Positions 8,701-16,894 of a stretch of DNA of 40,849 nt are shown one piece after another. This DNA comes from Acetobacterium sp. (GTDB lineage Bacteria > Bacillota > Clostridia > Eubacteriales > Eubacteriaceae). Position 1 is the stretch's first letter, and the number at the start of each line of letters is the position of its first letter. A model generated the notes under the pieces. It was not told where the DNA came from and did no database searches. It saw nothing but the letters and a program-made list of their open reading frames with translations. The stretch covers positions 1-40,849 of the forward strand of contig NZ_JAUSPS010000062.1 of the NCBI RefSeq assembly GCF_030652775.1, written 5' to 3'. A program made the position numbers and the translations under genes.

Positions 8701-8784
8701 TTTGAGTGAGCAGATATGACAAAAGTTTACTCTTGTTTAGTTGAAGCGTATTGACGATAAATAAGAGAGTAGAAAAACAAATAT

Positions 8785-8826
8785 AATCGAAGCTGGCGGT
8801 AATCGCAGAGAATCAGCCAGTCGATT
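8785..8826. repeat. Inverted repeat ahead of hypothetical-SPFH pair
   Basis: AATCGA-ag-CTGGC (8785-8797) pairs with GCCAG-TCGATT (8816-8826). It overlaps a TATAAT (8782-8787) and ends 22 bases before the ATG at 8848, so it may be an operator or a leader hairpin. No good -35 box was found for that TATAAT. Confidence 0.4.
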
Positions 8827-8847
8827 CGAAAACGATGGAGTCAGATA

Positions 8848-9393
8848 ATGTTAACTGAAAAGTATAAAAAACTGGAAGAATTAGAAAAAGTTATCGAGTT
8901 TACCTATCCTGGCATCACCCTATTGATTCGGGACTGTAATCTGGGTGATCTGGGATCAAAGTACAAGGTCGGAATGGTATTAAAAGAGCTGGGTTTTACC
9001 GATGCCAGTTTGCGTCGGGGAGGTATAGCTACGACCCATCGCTTGGCAATCTTATCCAACCATTATGCTAATATGCAGGCTTATGAGCATGAGACGCATT
9101 GGGGCTTATGTGTCATGGAAGCGGGTTCGCATTTTAAGGTTTTAGATACCTTTACTTGCGGAGATAAAACTCAGATTATCCTGCTCCACTTGCCGGAAAA
9201 AGGCTGGGAAGTCTTTGACGAAGTAGCCACCGATATTGATCAGCAGGTGGTGGAGATCGTCCGGGAAGGATTTGCGCACTGCCTCGATCTGCCACCAATT
9301 CCTGAGCTTGCTACCCAGAGTTGGTTCAGCCGCTGCCACTATCCCATTGGGATGTCTGAAAGTGGGGAGTATTTTCCGCTGGGAGAGTATTAG
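8848..9393 (+). CDS. Conserved-looking hypothetical protein
   Basis: A 181-residue soluble protein that I do not recognise. It has no signal peptide, membrane segment or familiar nucleotide-binding motif. The sequence alternates short hydrophobic strands with acidic helices, and the central segment holds several His and Cys residues (Cys111, Cys126 region) without a clear metal motif. The reading frame is full length, with GGAG twelve bases before the ATG and codon use like its neighbours, so it is a real gene. Only 16 bases separate it from the SPFH gene, so the two are probably co-transcribed and may act together at the membrane. That functional link is inference only. Confidence 0.65.
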   Translation: MLTEKYKKLEELEKVIEFTYPGITLLIRDCNLGDLGSKYKVGMVLKELGFTDASLRRGGIATTHRLAILSNHYANMQAYEHETHWGLCVMEAGSHFKVLDTFTCGDKTQIILLHLPEKGWEVFDEVATDIDQQVVEIVREGFAHCLDLPPIPELATQSWFSRCHYPIGMSESGEYFPLGEY

Positions 9394-9409
9394 AAAGGAG
9401 TAAAAAGAA

Positions 9410-10297
9410 ATGATTTATTTTTTAATAATTGCAGTTCTTGGATTAGCTTTTTTTCTGGCCGGTATTCGTATTATTCGCCCGACAAGTCGGGGGCTGATTG
9501 AAACAATGGGAAAGTACACAAAATACGCAGAACCAGGTTTTCACTGGATTATAATTGGTGTGCAACGACTTTTTGTCGTCAATATTACGGAGCAGATGTT
9601 TAATGCTGAGCCACAGGTTATCATCACTAATGACAACCTAAACGCTACCGTCGATGCGCAGATTTATTTTAAGGTTAAATCAGACGAAGAGAGTGTCAAA
9701 AACTCGGTTTATAATGTCAATAATTATAAGGTGCAAATCGTTAATCTAGCTCGGACCACATTGCGAAATATTATTGGCACGATGACCTTAAAATCTGCCA
9801 ATAGTGAACGCAGCATAATTAATACAGATTTGCTTAAGACATTAAAAGAAGAAACAGATAAGTGGGGGATTGATATTGTCAGAGCAGAATTAAGAGAAAT
9901 TGATCCGCCCCAGGACGTTCAGGAAACCATGAATAAGGTGGTCAAAGCCGAAAATGAAAAAGTCGCTGCGATTGATTTCGCTACTGCCGCAGAAACTACA
10001 GCAGATGGAGTAAAACGAGCGGAGATTAAAAAAGCTGAAGGAATAAAACAAGCCAGAATTCTTGAAGCGGAGGGTGAGGCGTTTGCAATAAAATTAGTGA
10101 ACGAAGCAGCGGAAAAGTATTTCATTGGCAATGCTCAAATTCTAAAACAATTACAAACCACCGAGATAGCACTTAAAAATAATGCTAAGATTGTAATTCC
10201 TTCTGATACCCAGCTAATCAATGTCATTGGGGAGATGTCCGGGGTGATACCGATAGAAAACCATAATATGAGTTCTTTAAAAAGCAGCGAACATTGA
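9410..10297 (+). CDS. SPFH/Band 7 (stomatin-like) membrane scaffold protein
   Basis: A 295-residue protein with one N-terminal membrane helix (about 2-20) and an SPFH domain beginning IIRPTSRGLIETMGKY and running to about residue 185. A long Ala/Glu/Lys-rich helix (about 170-235) follows, which in this family drives oligomerisation into membrane-bound rings. Such proteins organise membrane microdomains and often assist membrane proteases. No NfeD partner or protease gene is adjacent; instead an unidentified protein precedes it by 16 bases. AAAGGAG lies directly before the ATG. A terminator overlaps the stop codon. Confidence 0.88.
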   Translation: MIYFLIIAVLGLAFFLAGIRIIRPTSRGLIETMGKYTKYAEPGFHWIIIGVQRLFVVNITEQMFNAEPQVIITNDNLNATVDAQIYFKVKSDEESVKNSVYNVNNYKVQIVNLARTTLRNIIGTMTLKSANSERSIINTDLLKTLKEETDKWGIDIVRAELREIDPPQDVQETMNKVVKAENEKVAAIDFATAAETTADGVKRAEIKKAEGIKQARILEAEGEAFAIKLVNEAAEKYFIGNAQILKQLQTTEIALKNNAKIVIPSDTQLINVIGEMSGVIPIENHNMSSLKSSEH

Positions 10298-10313
10298 TTT
10301 GCTGCTTTTTTTA
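10280..10313 (+). terminator. Intrinsic terminator overlapping SPFH stop codon
   Basis: AAAGCAGC (10281-10288) and GCTGCTTT (10301-10308) form the stem and run into a T tract. The stop codon at 10295-10297 sits in the loop. Confidence 0.8.
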
Positions 10314-10473
10314 TTCGATGGAACGACGATCCGGCTCAGAAGATTTAAGGAATGGTCTGTTTAAAATATTCGGTATGGTTAAAGAGCTGCGTTCGGGGGT
10401 AGATATAGTTACATGATGAACATTAAATAAAACGATAGGTTGAATCGAAATTAAGTAAAAGAATGTAAATGGG

Positions 10474-12756
10474 GTGAGTAAATTGGATGATCAAAAAGCC
10501 GGGCCGATAAAAGACAAAGAGTCATTTTTTGAAGAGCTTTTTCGATATAATCAGGAAATTATGCTTCTGATTAATCCTGATACGCTTAAAATTGAAGATT
10601 GCAATCGTTCAGCCTGTTTGTTTTATGGAAAAACCCATGATGAGATGGTAACTTATAAAATTACTCAATTCAATTGTCTCAGTGAAGATCAACTTAAAAA
10701 AGAAGTTGAGCAGGCACAAAATAGAGAACGCAATCAGTTTTATTTTAAGCATCGTTGCTTTAATGCCGAGATCAAAGACGTTGAGGTGCGGTCTAGTCCC
10801 GTTTCTTTGGATGGCCGGAATTATTTGCTTTCAATTGTAACAGATATCAGTGGTTTGCAGCTCGATAGCGATGCCTTGCGAAAAGAAAACACAGTATTGG
10901 AGAAACGAGTCGCTGAACGCACCTATGCTTTGAAAGAGCTTAATGATCAGTTGCTTTCCGCTAAAGCTGAGTTGGAACGGGAAATGGTTTTTATTCAAGC
11001 TTTGTTTGAAAGTATCCCGGGTTACCTATACGTCTACGATGAAGCGGGAAGACTGATCAAATGGAATAAAAAACATGAAGAGATGACCGGCTATTCGGCC
11101 GATGAACTGGCGAATATGACGCTGGAGCAGTGGTTTGAGGGCGATGATCTGGTCAGAGTCATGGCGGCTGTGGACGATGTGTTTAAGAAGGGTTATGGCG
11201 AGGTCGAAGCCAATCTGATTACCAAAGGCGGAAAAAAACTGCTCATCCGTTCCAACGGTGTGATAATGACCCTTGATGGAAAAAACTATTTTACCGGGGT
11301 GGGAATCGATATAGCAGAAAGCAAACGCCTGGAAGCTGAACTTGCAAAAGAAAGTAAACTGCTCGAAATAACTTTGGTTTCCGTGGGGGATGGGGTCATC
11401 TCCAGTGACAAGGATGGCCGTGTTTTGTTTATTAACCGGGTGGCAGAAGAATTGACGGGTTGGACAAAAAATGAAGCCTTAGGAAGACCCATCGAAACCG
11501 TATTTAACATCATCAATGATATTAACCGCGAGAAAGCTGGAAATATTGTTAAAGAAGTCATTAAAACAAAAGAAATCCGGGAGTTGGATAATCATACCCT
11601 GTTGATTGCCAGAGACGGCAGTGAACGAACCATCGAGGACAGTGCAGCGCCAATTATTGATGAAAATGGCGAAGTTCTGGGGGTCGTTCTGGTCTTTCGT
11701 GATTATACCGAGAAGAAGCAGAAACTGGATCAGATTGAGTATTTGAGCTATCATGATCAGCTCACCGGCCTTTATAATCGGCGATTTTATGAAGAAGAAC
11801 TCGCTCGAATGGATACCCCAAGAAACTTACCATTGTCTTTGATTATGGGTGATGTCAATGGATTAAAACTGGTAAATGATAGTTTTGGACATATTATGGG
11901 TGATGAATTATTAATAAAAGCGGCCGCAACGATTACTAAAGCATGTCGCACCGATGATGTGGTGGCAAGGTTGGGTGGTGACGAATTTGTCGTGCTATTA
12001 CCAAAAACAAATCAAATAGAAGCGGAAGAAATCATCGCTCGCATCGAAGAATTGGCCAAAACAGAACAAGTGGGTACGGTAGAACTTTCCATTTCATTTG
12101 GTTTTGAAACAAAGATTGATGAAGAAGAAGACATTCAGCGGATCTTTAAAAGAGCTGAAGACTATATGTATCGGCGGAAACTGACCGAAAGTCTGGGAAT
12201 GCGGAACAAAACTGTCGGCATGGTGATCGAAACCTTATTTGATAAATACCAGAAAGAAATGTTCCATTCGGAACGGGTCAGTCGACTGTCAGCTGAGGTC
12301 GGAAGTATAATCGGGCTGAATTCCAAGGACTCCCATGATCTTCAAACAGCCGGCTTGATGCATGATATTGGCAAGATCGGGATTGCTGAGGGGATTCTCG
12401 ATAAGCCTGAAAAACTGAGCGAAAAGGATTGGATAGAAATACGACGTCATCCAGAAATTGGATACCGTATTTTAAGCTCCGCCAATGAATTTGCTGAAAT
12501 AGCTGATCATATTTTAGAACACCATGAGCATTGGGATGGCAGTGGCTATCCCAAAGGACTTAAAGGCGAAGAGATCTCGTTGGAAGCTCGGATTATTGCC
12601 ATTGCCGATGCCTATGATGCGATGACCAGAATGCGTCTGCATATGGATGATCTTACAGTGGAAGAAGCCATCGAAGAAATTAACCGTTGTTCCGGTACGC
12701 AGTTTGATCCGGAAATTGCCAGGGTTTTCATTGATATGATCGAAAACGAAAGTTGA
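10474..12756 (+). CDS. PAS-PAS-PAS-GGDEF-HD-GYP c-di-GMP turnover protein
   Basis: A 760-residue cytosolic protein: PAS-like domain (about 20-125), coiled coil (130-170), PAS (172-285), PAS (290-412), GGDEF (425-570) and HD-GYP (580-755). The cyclase motif GGDEF (501-505) is intact, with inhibitory site R492-T-D-D495. The phosphodiesterase has HDIGK (from His630) and HHEHWDGSGYP (683-693). It is therefore a plausible bifunctional enzyme that makes and degrades c-di-GMP, switched by its PAS sensors. The frame opens with GTG at 10474. A TTG at 10483 sits better behind GGGGTGAG (10471-10478) and may be the true start, three codons later. No membrane segment is present. Single-gene unit ending in a terminator. 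Confidence 0.92.
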   Translation: MSKLDDQKAGPIKDKESFFEELFRYNQEIMLLINPDTLKIEDCNRSACLFYGKTHDEMVTYKITQFNCLSEDQLKKEVEQAQNRERNQFYFKHRCFNAEIKDVEVRSSPVSLDGRNYLLSIVTDISGLQLDSDALRKENTVLEKRVAERTYALKELNDQLLSAKAELEREMVFIQALFESIPGYLYVYDEAGRLIKWNKKHEEMTGYSADELANMTLEQWFEGDDLVRVMAAVDDVFKKGYGEVEANLITKGGKKLLIRSNGVIMTLDGKNYFTGVGIDIAESKRLEAELAKESKLLEITLVSVGDGVISSDKDGRVLFINRVAEELTGWTKNEALGRPIETVFNIINDINREKAGNIVKEVIKTKEIRELDNHTLLIARDGSERTIEDSAAPIIDENGEVLGVVLVFRDYTEKKQKLDQIEYLSYHDQLTGLYNRRFYEEELARMDTPRNLPLSLIMGDVNGLKLVNDSFGHIMGDELLIKAAATITKACRTDDVVARLGGDEFVVLLPKTNQIEAEEIIARIEELAKTEQVGTVELSISFGFETKIDEEEDIQRIFKRAEDYMYRRKLTESLGMRNKTVGMVIETLFDKYQKEMFHSERVSRLSAEVGSIIGLNSKDSHDLQTAGLMHDIGKIGIAEGILDKPEKLSEKDWIEIRRHPEIGYRILSSANEFAEIADHILEHHEHWDGSGYPKGLKGEEISLEARIIAIADAYDAMTRMRLHMDDLTVEEAIEEINRCSGTQFDPEIARVFIDMIENES

Positions 12757-12773
12757 AATAGATTTGTCAGGAA

Positions 12774-12824
12774 ATTAACCCGGCCGATCCATTAGAGGAT
12801 AGGGCTGGGTTAATTGTGTTTTTT
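12774..12824 (+). terminator. Intrinsic terminator after PAS-GGDEF-HD-GYP gene
   Basis: TTAACCCGGCC pairs with GGGCTGGGTTAA, followed by TTGTGTTTTTT. The right arm overlaps the stop codon of the convergent minus-strand gene (12810-12812). Confidence 0.75.
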
Positions 12825-13466
12825 CAGATTGCGAAGATTCTGGAACATGACGCCGAAGGTCTCGTGTTTGACTTGAGTCGGGTCAAATTTCAACAGCTTA
12901 AAGGTGATTTGCACACAAAAACCGATGGCAAAAGCCGAGATCACCGTGCCTATGCCAACCATCCCGCCCAGGAGCCAACCAATTAGGACGACACTGACTT
13001 CCAGAATGCCTCGGCACAAGCCAACCGGCAGCCTCGTTTTTCGGGTTACCGCCACCATCAGGCTATCCCGGGGACCGGCACCAAAGCCAGATGCAATGTA
13101 AAAGTATGTCCCCAGCGAAATGATAAAGAGACCTAAAATATGAAATACGGTTCCAATCCAGAAATTATTAAAAAGCGGAATGAAATCTAAAAATAGGATG
13201 AGATCCAAGAATAGACCGATCATAAACATATTAAAAATGGTGCCTAACCCTATTTTTTCACCTAACAGAAAGACGATGACCACAATAATGGCGCCCACTG
13301 CCGTGTTCACCAGGCCAATGCTGACCCCTAGGGTTTGACTGATCCCACTGTGGAGAACCTCCCAGGGAGCATAACCAATATTTGCCCGCATGGTCACAAT
13401 AATGCCCAATCCATAAAGAAAGAGTCCAAAATTCAGCTTGAGAAATCTAAAAATGTATCCAGTCAT
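12810..13466 (-). CDS. YczE/YitT-type integral membrane protein
   Basis: A 218-residue protein with about five or six hydrophobic helices, beginning MTGYIFRFLKLNFGLFLYG. The pattern of a short basic N terminus, GIGIIV-like and TMRANIGYAPWEVL segments, and a later SGFGAGPRDSLMV loop is typical of YczE/YyaS membrane proteins. Their transport role is not established; members neighbour varied metabolic genes. AGGAGG precedes the ATG. It is divergent from the flavoprotein gene at 13649 and convergent with the HD-GYP gene. The C terminus is basic and cytosolic by the positive-inside rule. Confidence 0.8.
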   Translation of the reverse strand: MTGYIFRFLKLNFGLFLYGLGIIVTMRANIGYAPWEVLHSGISQTLGVSIGLVNTAVGAIIVVIVFLLGEKIGLGTIFNMFMIGLFLDLILFLDFIPLFNNFWIGTVFHILGLFIISLGTYFYIASGFGAGPRDSLMVAVTRKTRLPVGLCRGILEVSVVLIGWLLGGMVGIGTVISAFAIGFCVQITFKLLKFDPTQVKHETFGVMFQNLRNLKKHN

Positions 13467-13494
13467 AATGCCCTCCTTTAAGAATAATGTTCCC

Positions 13495-13522
13495 AGTATA
13501 ACATAAAACTATTAGCGGGCAA
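13495..13522 (-). promoter_or_regulatory. Candidate promoter of YczE-type gene
   Basis: On the minus strand TTGCCC (13522-13517), a 16-base spacer and TATACT (13500-13495), about 30 bases before the ATG. The -35 match is moderate. Confidence 0.45.
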
Positions 13523-13570
13523 AGACCAAATCGTGATGGCTTGAAAATATTTGAATCTGTTGATTACATG

Positions 13571-13598
13571 TTTAACTTATTTAAAAATGTGGTATACT
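13571..13598 (+). promoter_or_regulatory. Candidate promoter of flavoprotein gene
   Basis: TTTAAC (13571-13576), 16-base spacer, TATACT (13593-13598), 50 bases before the ATG. The -10 is good, the -35 weak. Confidence 0.45.
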
Positions 13599-13648
13599 AT
13601 AAGCAGCAAAATAGAACAGATGGAGCGTAGCGCTTCGGGAGGTTAGAG

Positions 13649-14284
13649 ATGAAAGTATTAGGCATTAATGGGAGTCCCCATGGAGAAGGAAACACATTTA
13701 CGGCGTTGAGTATTGCCGGCGAAATTTTTGCTCAGGAAAGCATTGATTTAGAAATTTTCAATGTTGGCATGAAAGCAGTACAGGGTTGTACGGGCTGTAA
13801 TGCTTGCAGCAAAAATAAAAATGAGCAGTGTATCTTTACCAAAGATGTTGTGAATGAAGGGATTCAAAAAATTAAAGAAGCAGATGGCGTTATTTTTTCC
13901 AGTCCTGTTCACTTTTCTGGGATCAGCGGAAATATGAAGTCATTTCTAGATCGAGCCTTCTATGTCGCTGGCGCCAATGGCGGATTATTTCGTCACAAGG
14001 TGGCCGGAGCGCTGGTGGCGGTCAGACGTTCTGGCGGGGTGGCAACCATTGATCAATTGAATCACTATATCACCTACTCGGAAATGGTGATGGCAACCGG
14101 CAACTATTGGAATGTTATCCATGGCCGTACCGCCGGAGAAGCATCTCAGGATACTGAGGGCGCTCAGACCATTGAGGTCATGGCAGCGAACATGGTTTGG
14201 CTGATGCGTCTTATCGAAAACGGTAAAGGTGTTGTTGCTGAGCCACATCCCTTTAAAAAAGTATATATGCATTTTGTCAGATAA
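13649..14284 (+). CDS. Iron-sulfur flavoprotein / NADPH-dependent FMN reductase family
   Basis: A 211-residue flavodoxin-fold protein. MKVLGINGSPHGEGNT at the N terminus is the FMN-phosphate-binding loop, and SSPVHFSGISGNMKSFLDR is the second conserved flavin-site segment. Between them lies CTGCNAC-x7-C (residues about 47-61), a compact CxxCxxCx7C motif matching the 4Fe-4S site of archaeal/clostridial iron-sulfur flavoproteins. It probably transfers electrons or reduces quinone-like or oxygen species in anaerobes; the physiological partner is unknown. GGAGG lies nine bases before the ATG. It stands alone between a divergent and a convergent gene. Confidence 0.85.
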   Translation: MKVLGINGSPHGEGNTFTALSIAGEIFAQESIDLEIFNVGMKAVQGCTGCNACSKNKNEQCIFTKDVVNEGIQKIKEADGVIFSSPVHFSGISGNMKSFLDRAFYVAGANGGLFRHKVAGALVAVRRSGGVATIDQLNHYITYSEMVMATGNYWNVIHGRTAGEASQDTEGAQTIEVMAANMVWLMRLIENGKGVVAEPHPFKKVYMHFVR

Positions 14285-14300
14285 AGCAGGAACGTTTCAG

Positions 14301-14338
14301 CCAATAAAAAAAACACGGTTAACGTGTTTTTTTATTGG
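14301..14338. terminator. Bidirectional intrinsic terminator
   Basis: Near-perfect palindrome: CCAAT, an A tract, AACACG, then GTTAA, CGTGTT, a T tract and ATTGG. It sits between convergent genes and serves both strands. Confidence 0.9.
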
Positions 14339-15181
14339 TTATTTAAATATCATCTTGACGGGTCCGACGCCGCCATCGATATCAATGCGATGGGGTGCAG
14401 ATTTAGATCCGGTTCCGGATTCAGAAATACTCGCACCATTGACGGTAATGGGGCCGACACCCTGGTCAGCAGTTATAAAATAATCATTAACATTGGCGTT
14501 GATGTCCAGACTGGTCTGACCGACGCCACAGTCGATTTCCAAATCTCCAGTGATGATTCCCTGAATGTTGATGAGTCCGACGCCGCCTTTGATTTCAAAA
14601 TCATTGAGTTTTACGTCGGTAAAATAAACAGCACCAGCGCCACCGCTGAGTTTACCGGAATTTGCCTGAAGCTGATCGGCGACAATTTCACCGGCGCCCT
14701 GTTTGATGGTCAGTTCGTCAGTGATAATTTGTGACAATTCACCACGACCGGCACCAATCTCAAGTTCCAGTTTTTTCAAGTGGGTGTTACTGGGAATGAT
14801 AATCACAAGATCAGGCGCACGATCCTTGCCGATCAGGTTAGGAATAATGTTGGTGTTCCCGCTATCTTCGATGATAAGTTCGCCATCATCGAGGGTGGCG
14901 GTTAGACTCGCGGGAACATCAGACCCTTCTACTCGAAAAGCATCCCCGGTTTTAAGGGTAATACTACCGGCATTGAAATTAATAAAAACAGATTCCAACT
15001 CACCGGTGAAATCCTGCTGAAAGCTATCTCCACCCTCGTTGATTTGGGTTCTGTTTTCCATCAGACCAAACCCCCTCATGATCGCTACGCCGCCATTGAC
15101 AATGCTGGCGATGATCCCCAAGGCCAATACCAGCCCAAAGGCAATGGCCAGGTATTTAATCCAACTTTGATTGGTATTCAT
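14339..15181 (-). CDS. Membrane-anchored DUF4097-like beta-repeat protein
   Basis: A 280-residue protein with one N-terminal membrane helix (about 9-31) and a large outside domain made of repeated short beta strands with recurrent GGVG, GAG and GVGQ turns, for example IKGGVGLINIQG, EIDCGVGQTSLDI and DQGVGPITVNG. This is the look of DUF4097-type beta-helix proteins found with LiaF-like genes in Gram-positive envelope-stress loci. It overlaps the upstream gene by four bases (ATGA), so the two are translated together. No enzyme motif is visible. A binding or sensing role at the envelope is inferred from the neighbour only. Confidence 0.75.
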   Translation of the reverse strand: MNTNQSWIKYLAIAFGLVLALGIIASIVNGGVAIMRGFGLMENRTQINEGGDSFQQDFTGELESVFINFNAGSITLKTGDAFRVEGSDVPASLTATLDDGELIIEDSGNTNIIPNLIGKDRAPDLVIIIPSNTHLKKLELEIGAGRGELSQIITDELTIKQGAGEIVADQLQANSGKLSGGAGAVYFTDVKLNDFEIKGGVGLINIQGIITGDLEIDCGVGQTSLDINANVNDYFITADQGVGPITVNGASISESGTGSKSAPHRIDIDGGVGPVKMIFK

Positions 15182-15855
15182 TTGACTTCTGTACCCCCAA
15201 AGATATTCGTGCTGTTGATGTAAATAGTCGGTGGATTTTCGCCCAGCGGTTTGTTGGTCTTGTTTGATGCTCCACCAAAAATGGGCGTGGTTGACATTTC
15301 CACCCGAACATTGCTAGGAACCATCATATCAATGCCGCCAAAGACTGCTGTGGCCGAGATATAAATATCTTCGCTGATAACGGCCTGGCGCAAATCAAGA
15401 GAAATACTTCCAAAAACCGCAGTCAGATTGGCGCCGTTGAATTGTTCGCCGGGAAAGTTTATTTCCTGGCCGCCAAAAACTGCTGAATAATCAGGAAGAC
15501 CATCCTTCGTCATACCTTGAATCAACTTGGCATTTTTACTGAGTCGATCCTTGAACATTATACTCAACCCAATGGCAATAATAATGATGGGAAAGATCAG
15601 GTCGCCCAGTAGTTCCCCATTAAAGTAGCCTTGGGCTGAAATGAATAATAATACCCCAATCCCCAATCCAATGGTATTCCAAAGCTGTACGCCGTTTTGC
15701 ACCATACTGATGGCACAGGGAACAATAATAAACAAGGTCCACCAGCCGGCGAAAAATAATTCAAAATTCCACAGACCGAAGACATTTCCGGCAAAACCAA
15801 GGCCGATAGCGACCAATAAAAGCCCCCATAACAAATTACCTACTCGATTTCTCAT
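15178..15855 (-). CDS. LiaF-like envelope-stress membrane protein
   Basis: A 225-residue protein with about four closely packed hydrophobic helices in residues 1-95 and a C-terminal LiaF-like domain. That domain has repeated AVFGG/AVFGS/PIFGG/NIFGG strands (about 125-222). In Bacillus LiaF represses the LiaRS two-component system that answers cell-wall antibiotics. No liaRS pair lies in this window, so either the regulators are elsewhere or the pair acts alone. AAGGAG precedes the ATG and an extended -10 lies 30 bases upstream. The next gene overlaps by ATGA. Confidence 0.8.
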   Translation of the reverse strand: MRNRVGNLLWGLLLVAIGLGFAGNVFGLWNFELFFAGWWTLFIIVPCAISMVQNGVQLWNTIGLGIGVLLFISAQGYFNGELLGDLIFPIIIIAIGLSIMFKDRLSKNAKLIQGMTKDGLPDYSAVFGGQEINFPGEQFNGANLTAVFGSISLDLRQAVISEDIYISATAVFGGIDMMVPSNVRVEMSTTPIFGGASNKTNKPLGENPPTIYINSTNIFGGTEVK

Positions 15856-15884
15856 TTTTTTCTCCTTATTTCGAAATTTTCTTT

Positions 15885-15890
15885 ATTATA
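15885..15890 (-). promoter_or_regulatory. Extended -10 of the LiaF-like operon
   Basis: TATAAT on the minus strand preceded by TGG (extended -10). The 17-base-upstream hexamer TTTTTA is a poor -35. Confidence 0.45.
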
Positions 15891-16114
15891 CCATGCATCT
15901 AGGAAAATAAAAATTCTTCCAGAATTTATTTAATATAGAGAAATAAATCGAATTAAGGCTTTATTATAATTGACTAATTGAAACAGGGTGGGTAAAATGG
16001 TAAATAGTGAATAAAAAATAAGCGATATTAAAACAGGCTGCTTTTATAAAGTGTTTTTTAAATTTTAGAGAATACTTATAAAAGCTAGACCTATCGATAA
16101 ATGGAGGAATTAAC

Positions 16115-16519
16115 ATGGGATTAGAAAGTGTTTTATATAAATGTGATAGGGGCGTGGATCTCAAACAATTGCGACTTAAACCCTGGGCTGTCGCTTCTGA
16201 AGTGATGGGGCGATTTAAAAAGGTTAATCAGATTCATCGCTGGTTTTTAGAGAATATTCAAAATGGGGTAGACGACAGCCGATTTTATCTGGTTGAGGAA
16301 TATCAGTTTAAAAAGCTTTACAAATTGTGTACAACCGTGGATAGTAATCATGATCGGGCTGAAGAATTATTACCCACGCTAAAAGGATTTGATATTGGCA
16401 GTGCCAAATATGATGAAGTCTATTTTGAAAATTTAAGCAAGGTGCTCATCATTCTGGGGCACATCAACAATACCTTTGACTTTGAAAAAAATGAATTGGT
16501 ATATAGTAGTTCTCATTAA
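16115..16519 (+). CDS. Small phage-related hypothetical protein
   Basis: A 134-residue soluble protein. The segment VNQIHRWFLENIQNGVDD, the following LLPTLKGFDIG and the YDEVYFENL segment match, from memory, a family of small phage or prophage proteins of unknown role that share IHxWFxxNVQxGxDD and YDExYxEDL. No other phage gene is near, so this looks like a domesticated or stray member. GGAGG lies nine bases before the ATG and a hairpin terminator follows, so it is an intact single-gene unit. Function unknown. Confidence 0.65.
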   Translation: MGLESVLYKCDRGVDLKQLRLKPWAVASEVMGRFKKVNQIHRWFLENIQNGVDDSRFYLVEEYQFKKLYKLCTTVDSNHDRAEELLPTLKGFDIGSAKYDEVYFENLSKVLIILGHINNTFDFEKNELVYSSSH

Positions 16520-16554
16520 TAATGGAAAAGATTAAAAGAGACGATTTTTGCAGA

Positions 16555-16587
16555 ACCAGCTGAAGAAAGCATCAGCTGGTATTGTTT
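16555..16587 (+). terminator. Hairpin terminator after small phage-like gene
   Basis: ACCAGCTG (16555-16562) pairs with CAGCTGGT (16573-16580), followed by ATTGTTT. Confidence 0.6.
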
Positions 16588-16631
16588 AAAAAAAGAAAAA
16601 ATTACATGACAAACGTTAGCTTAAATTGAAC

Positions 16632-16658
16632 TAAAGTATGGTTTGTTGATGACGATAA
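16632..16658 (+). promoter_or_regulatory. Candidate sigma-28 (SigD/FliA) promoter of chemoreceptor
   Basis: TAAAGTAT (16632-16639), an 11-base spacer, then GACGATAA (16651-16658). The consensus is TAAAGTTT-N11-GCCGATAA, so seven of eight bases match in each box with the exact spacer. It lies about 230 bases before the chemoreceptor ATG. Confidence 0.6.
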
Positions 16659-16705
16659 TGTAATAGTATCCAAAACAGAAGTATTTAACAAAAGTTAAAT
16701 AAAAA

Positions 16706-16734
16706 TTGAGGTTTTGAAAAAAATCAGGTATAAT
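16706..16734 (+). promoter_or_regulatory. SigA-type promoter of chemoreceptor
   Basis: TTGAGG (16706-16711), 17-base spacer, TATAAT (16729-16734). It gives a leader of about 150 bases that contains a stem-loop CGCCCTT/AAGGGCG (16791-16810) without a clear T-run. Confidence 0.6.
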
Positions 16735-16790
16735 GTTGATCATGACTAAAATGTTTCAATTAAATACAGCAATGTTGTTAAACTTAACGG

Positions 16791-16810
16791 CGCCCTTTTT
16801 TCGAAGGGCG
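16791..16810 (+). other. Leader stem-loop upstream of chemoreceptor
   Basis: CGCCCTT and AAGGGCG with a six-base loop, followed by TATTATAG, not a T tract. The 16520-16894 gap holds this, two promoters and one terminator, and no gene I can support. Confidence 0.4.
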
Positions 16811-16894
16811 TATTATAGTTATTTGATAAAAAGTGGGGTATAAAAATAAAAAAAGTTTATGTTGCATTGATATAAAATTAGAAGGAGAAAAAGA

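Noticed and set aside
8753-8760. sigma-28-like -10 GACGATAA upstream of the hypothetical-SPFH pair
   Set aside because: No TAAAGTTT-like -35 box at 11 bases.
14324-14734. Plus-strand ORFs across the DUF4097-like gene
   Set aside because: Antisense to a gene with ATGA coupling and clear beta-repeat pattern; no start signal.
16741-16894. c-di-GMP riboswitch in the chemoreceptor leader
   Set aside because: A stem-loop is present, but I could not find the conserved GEMM core or the tetraloop-receptor elements.
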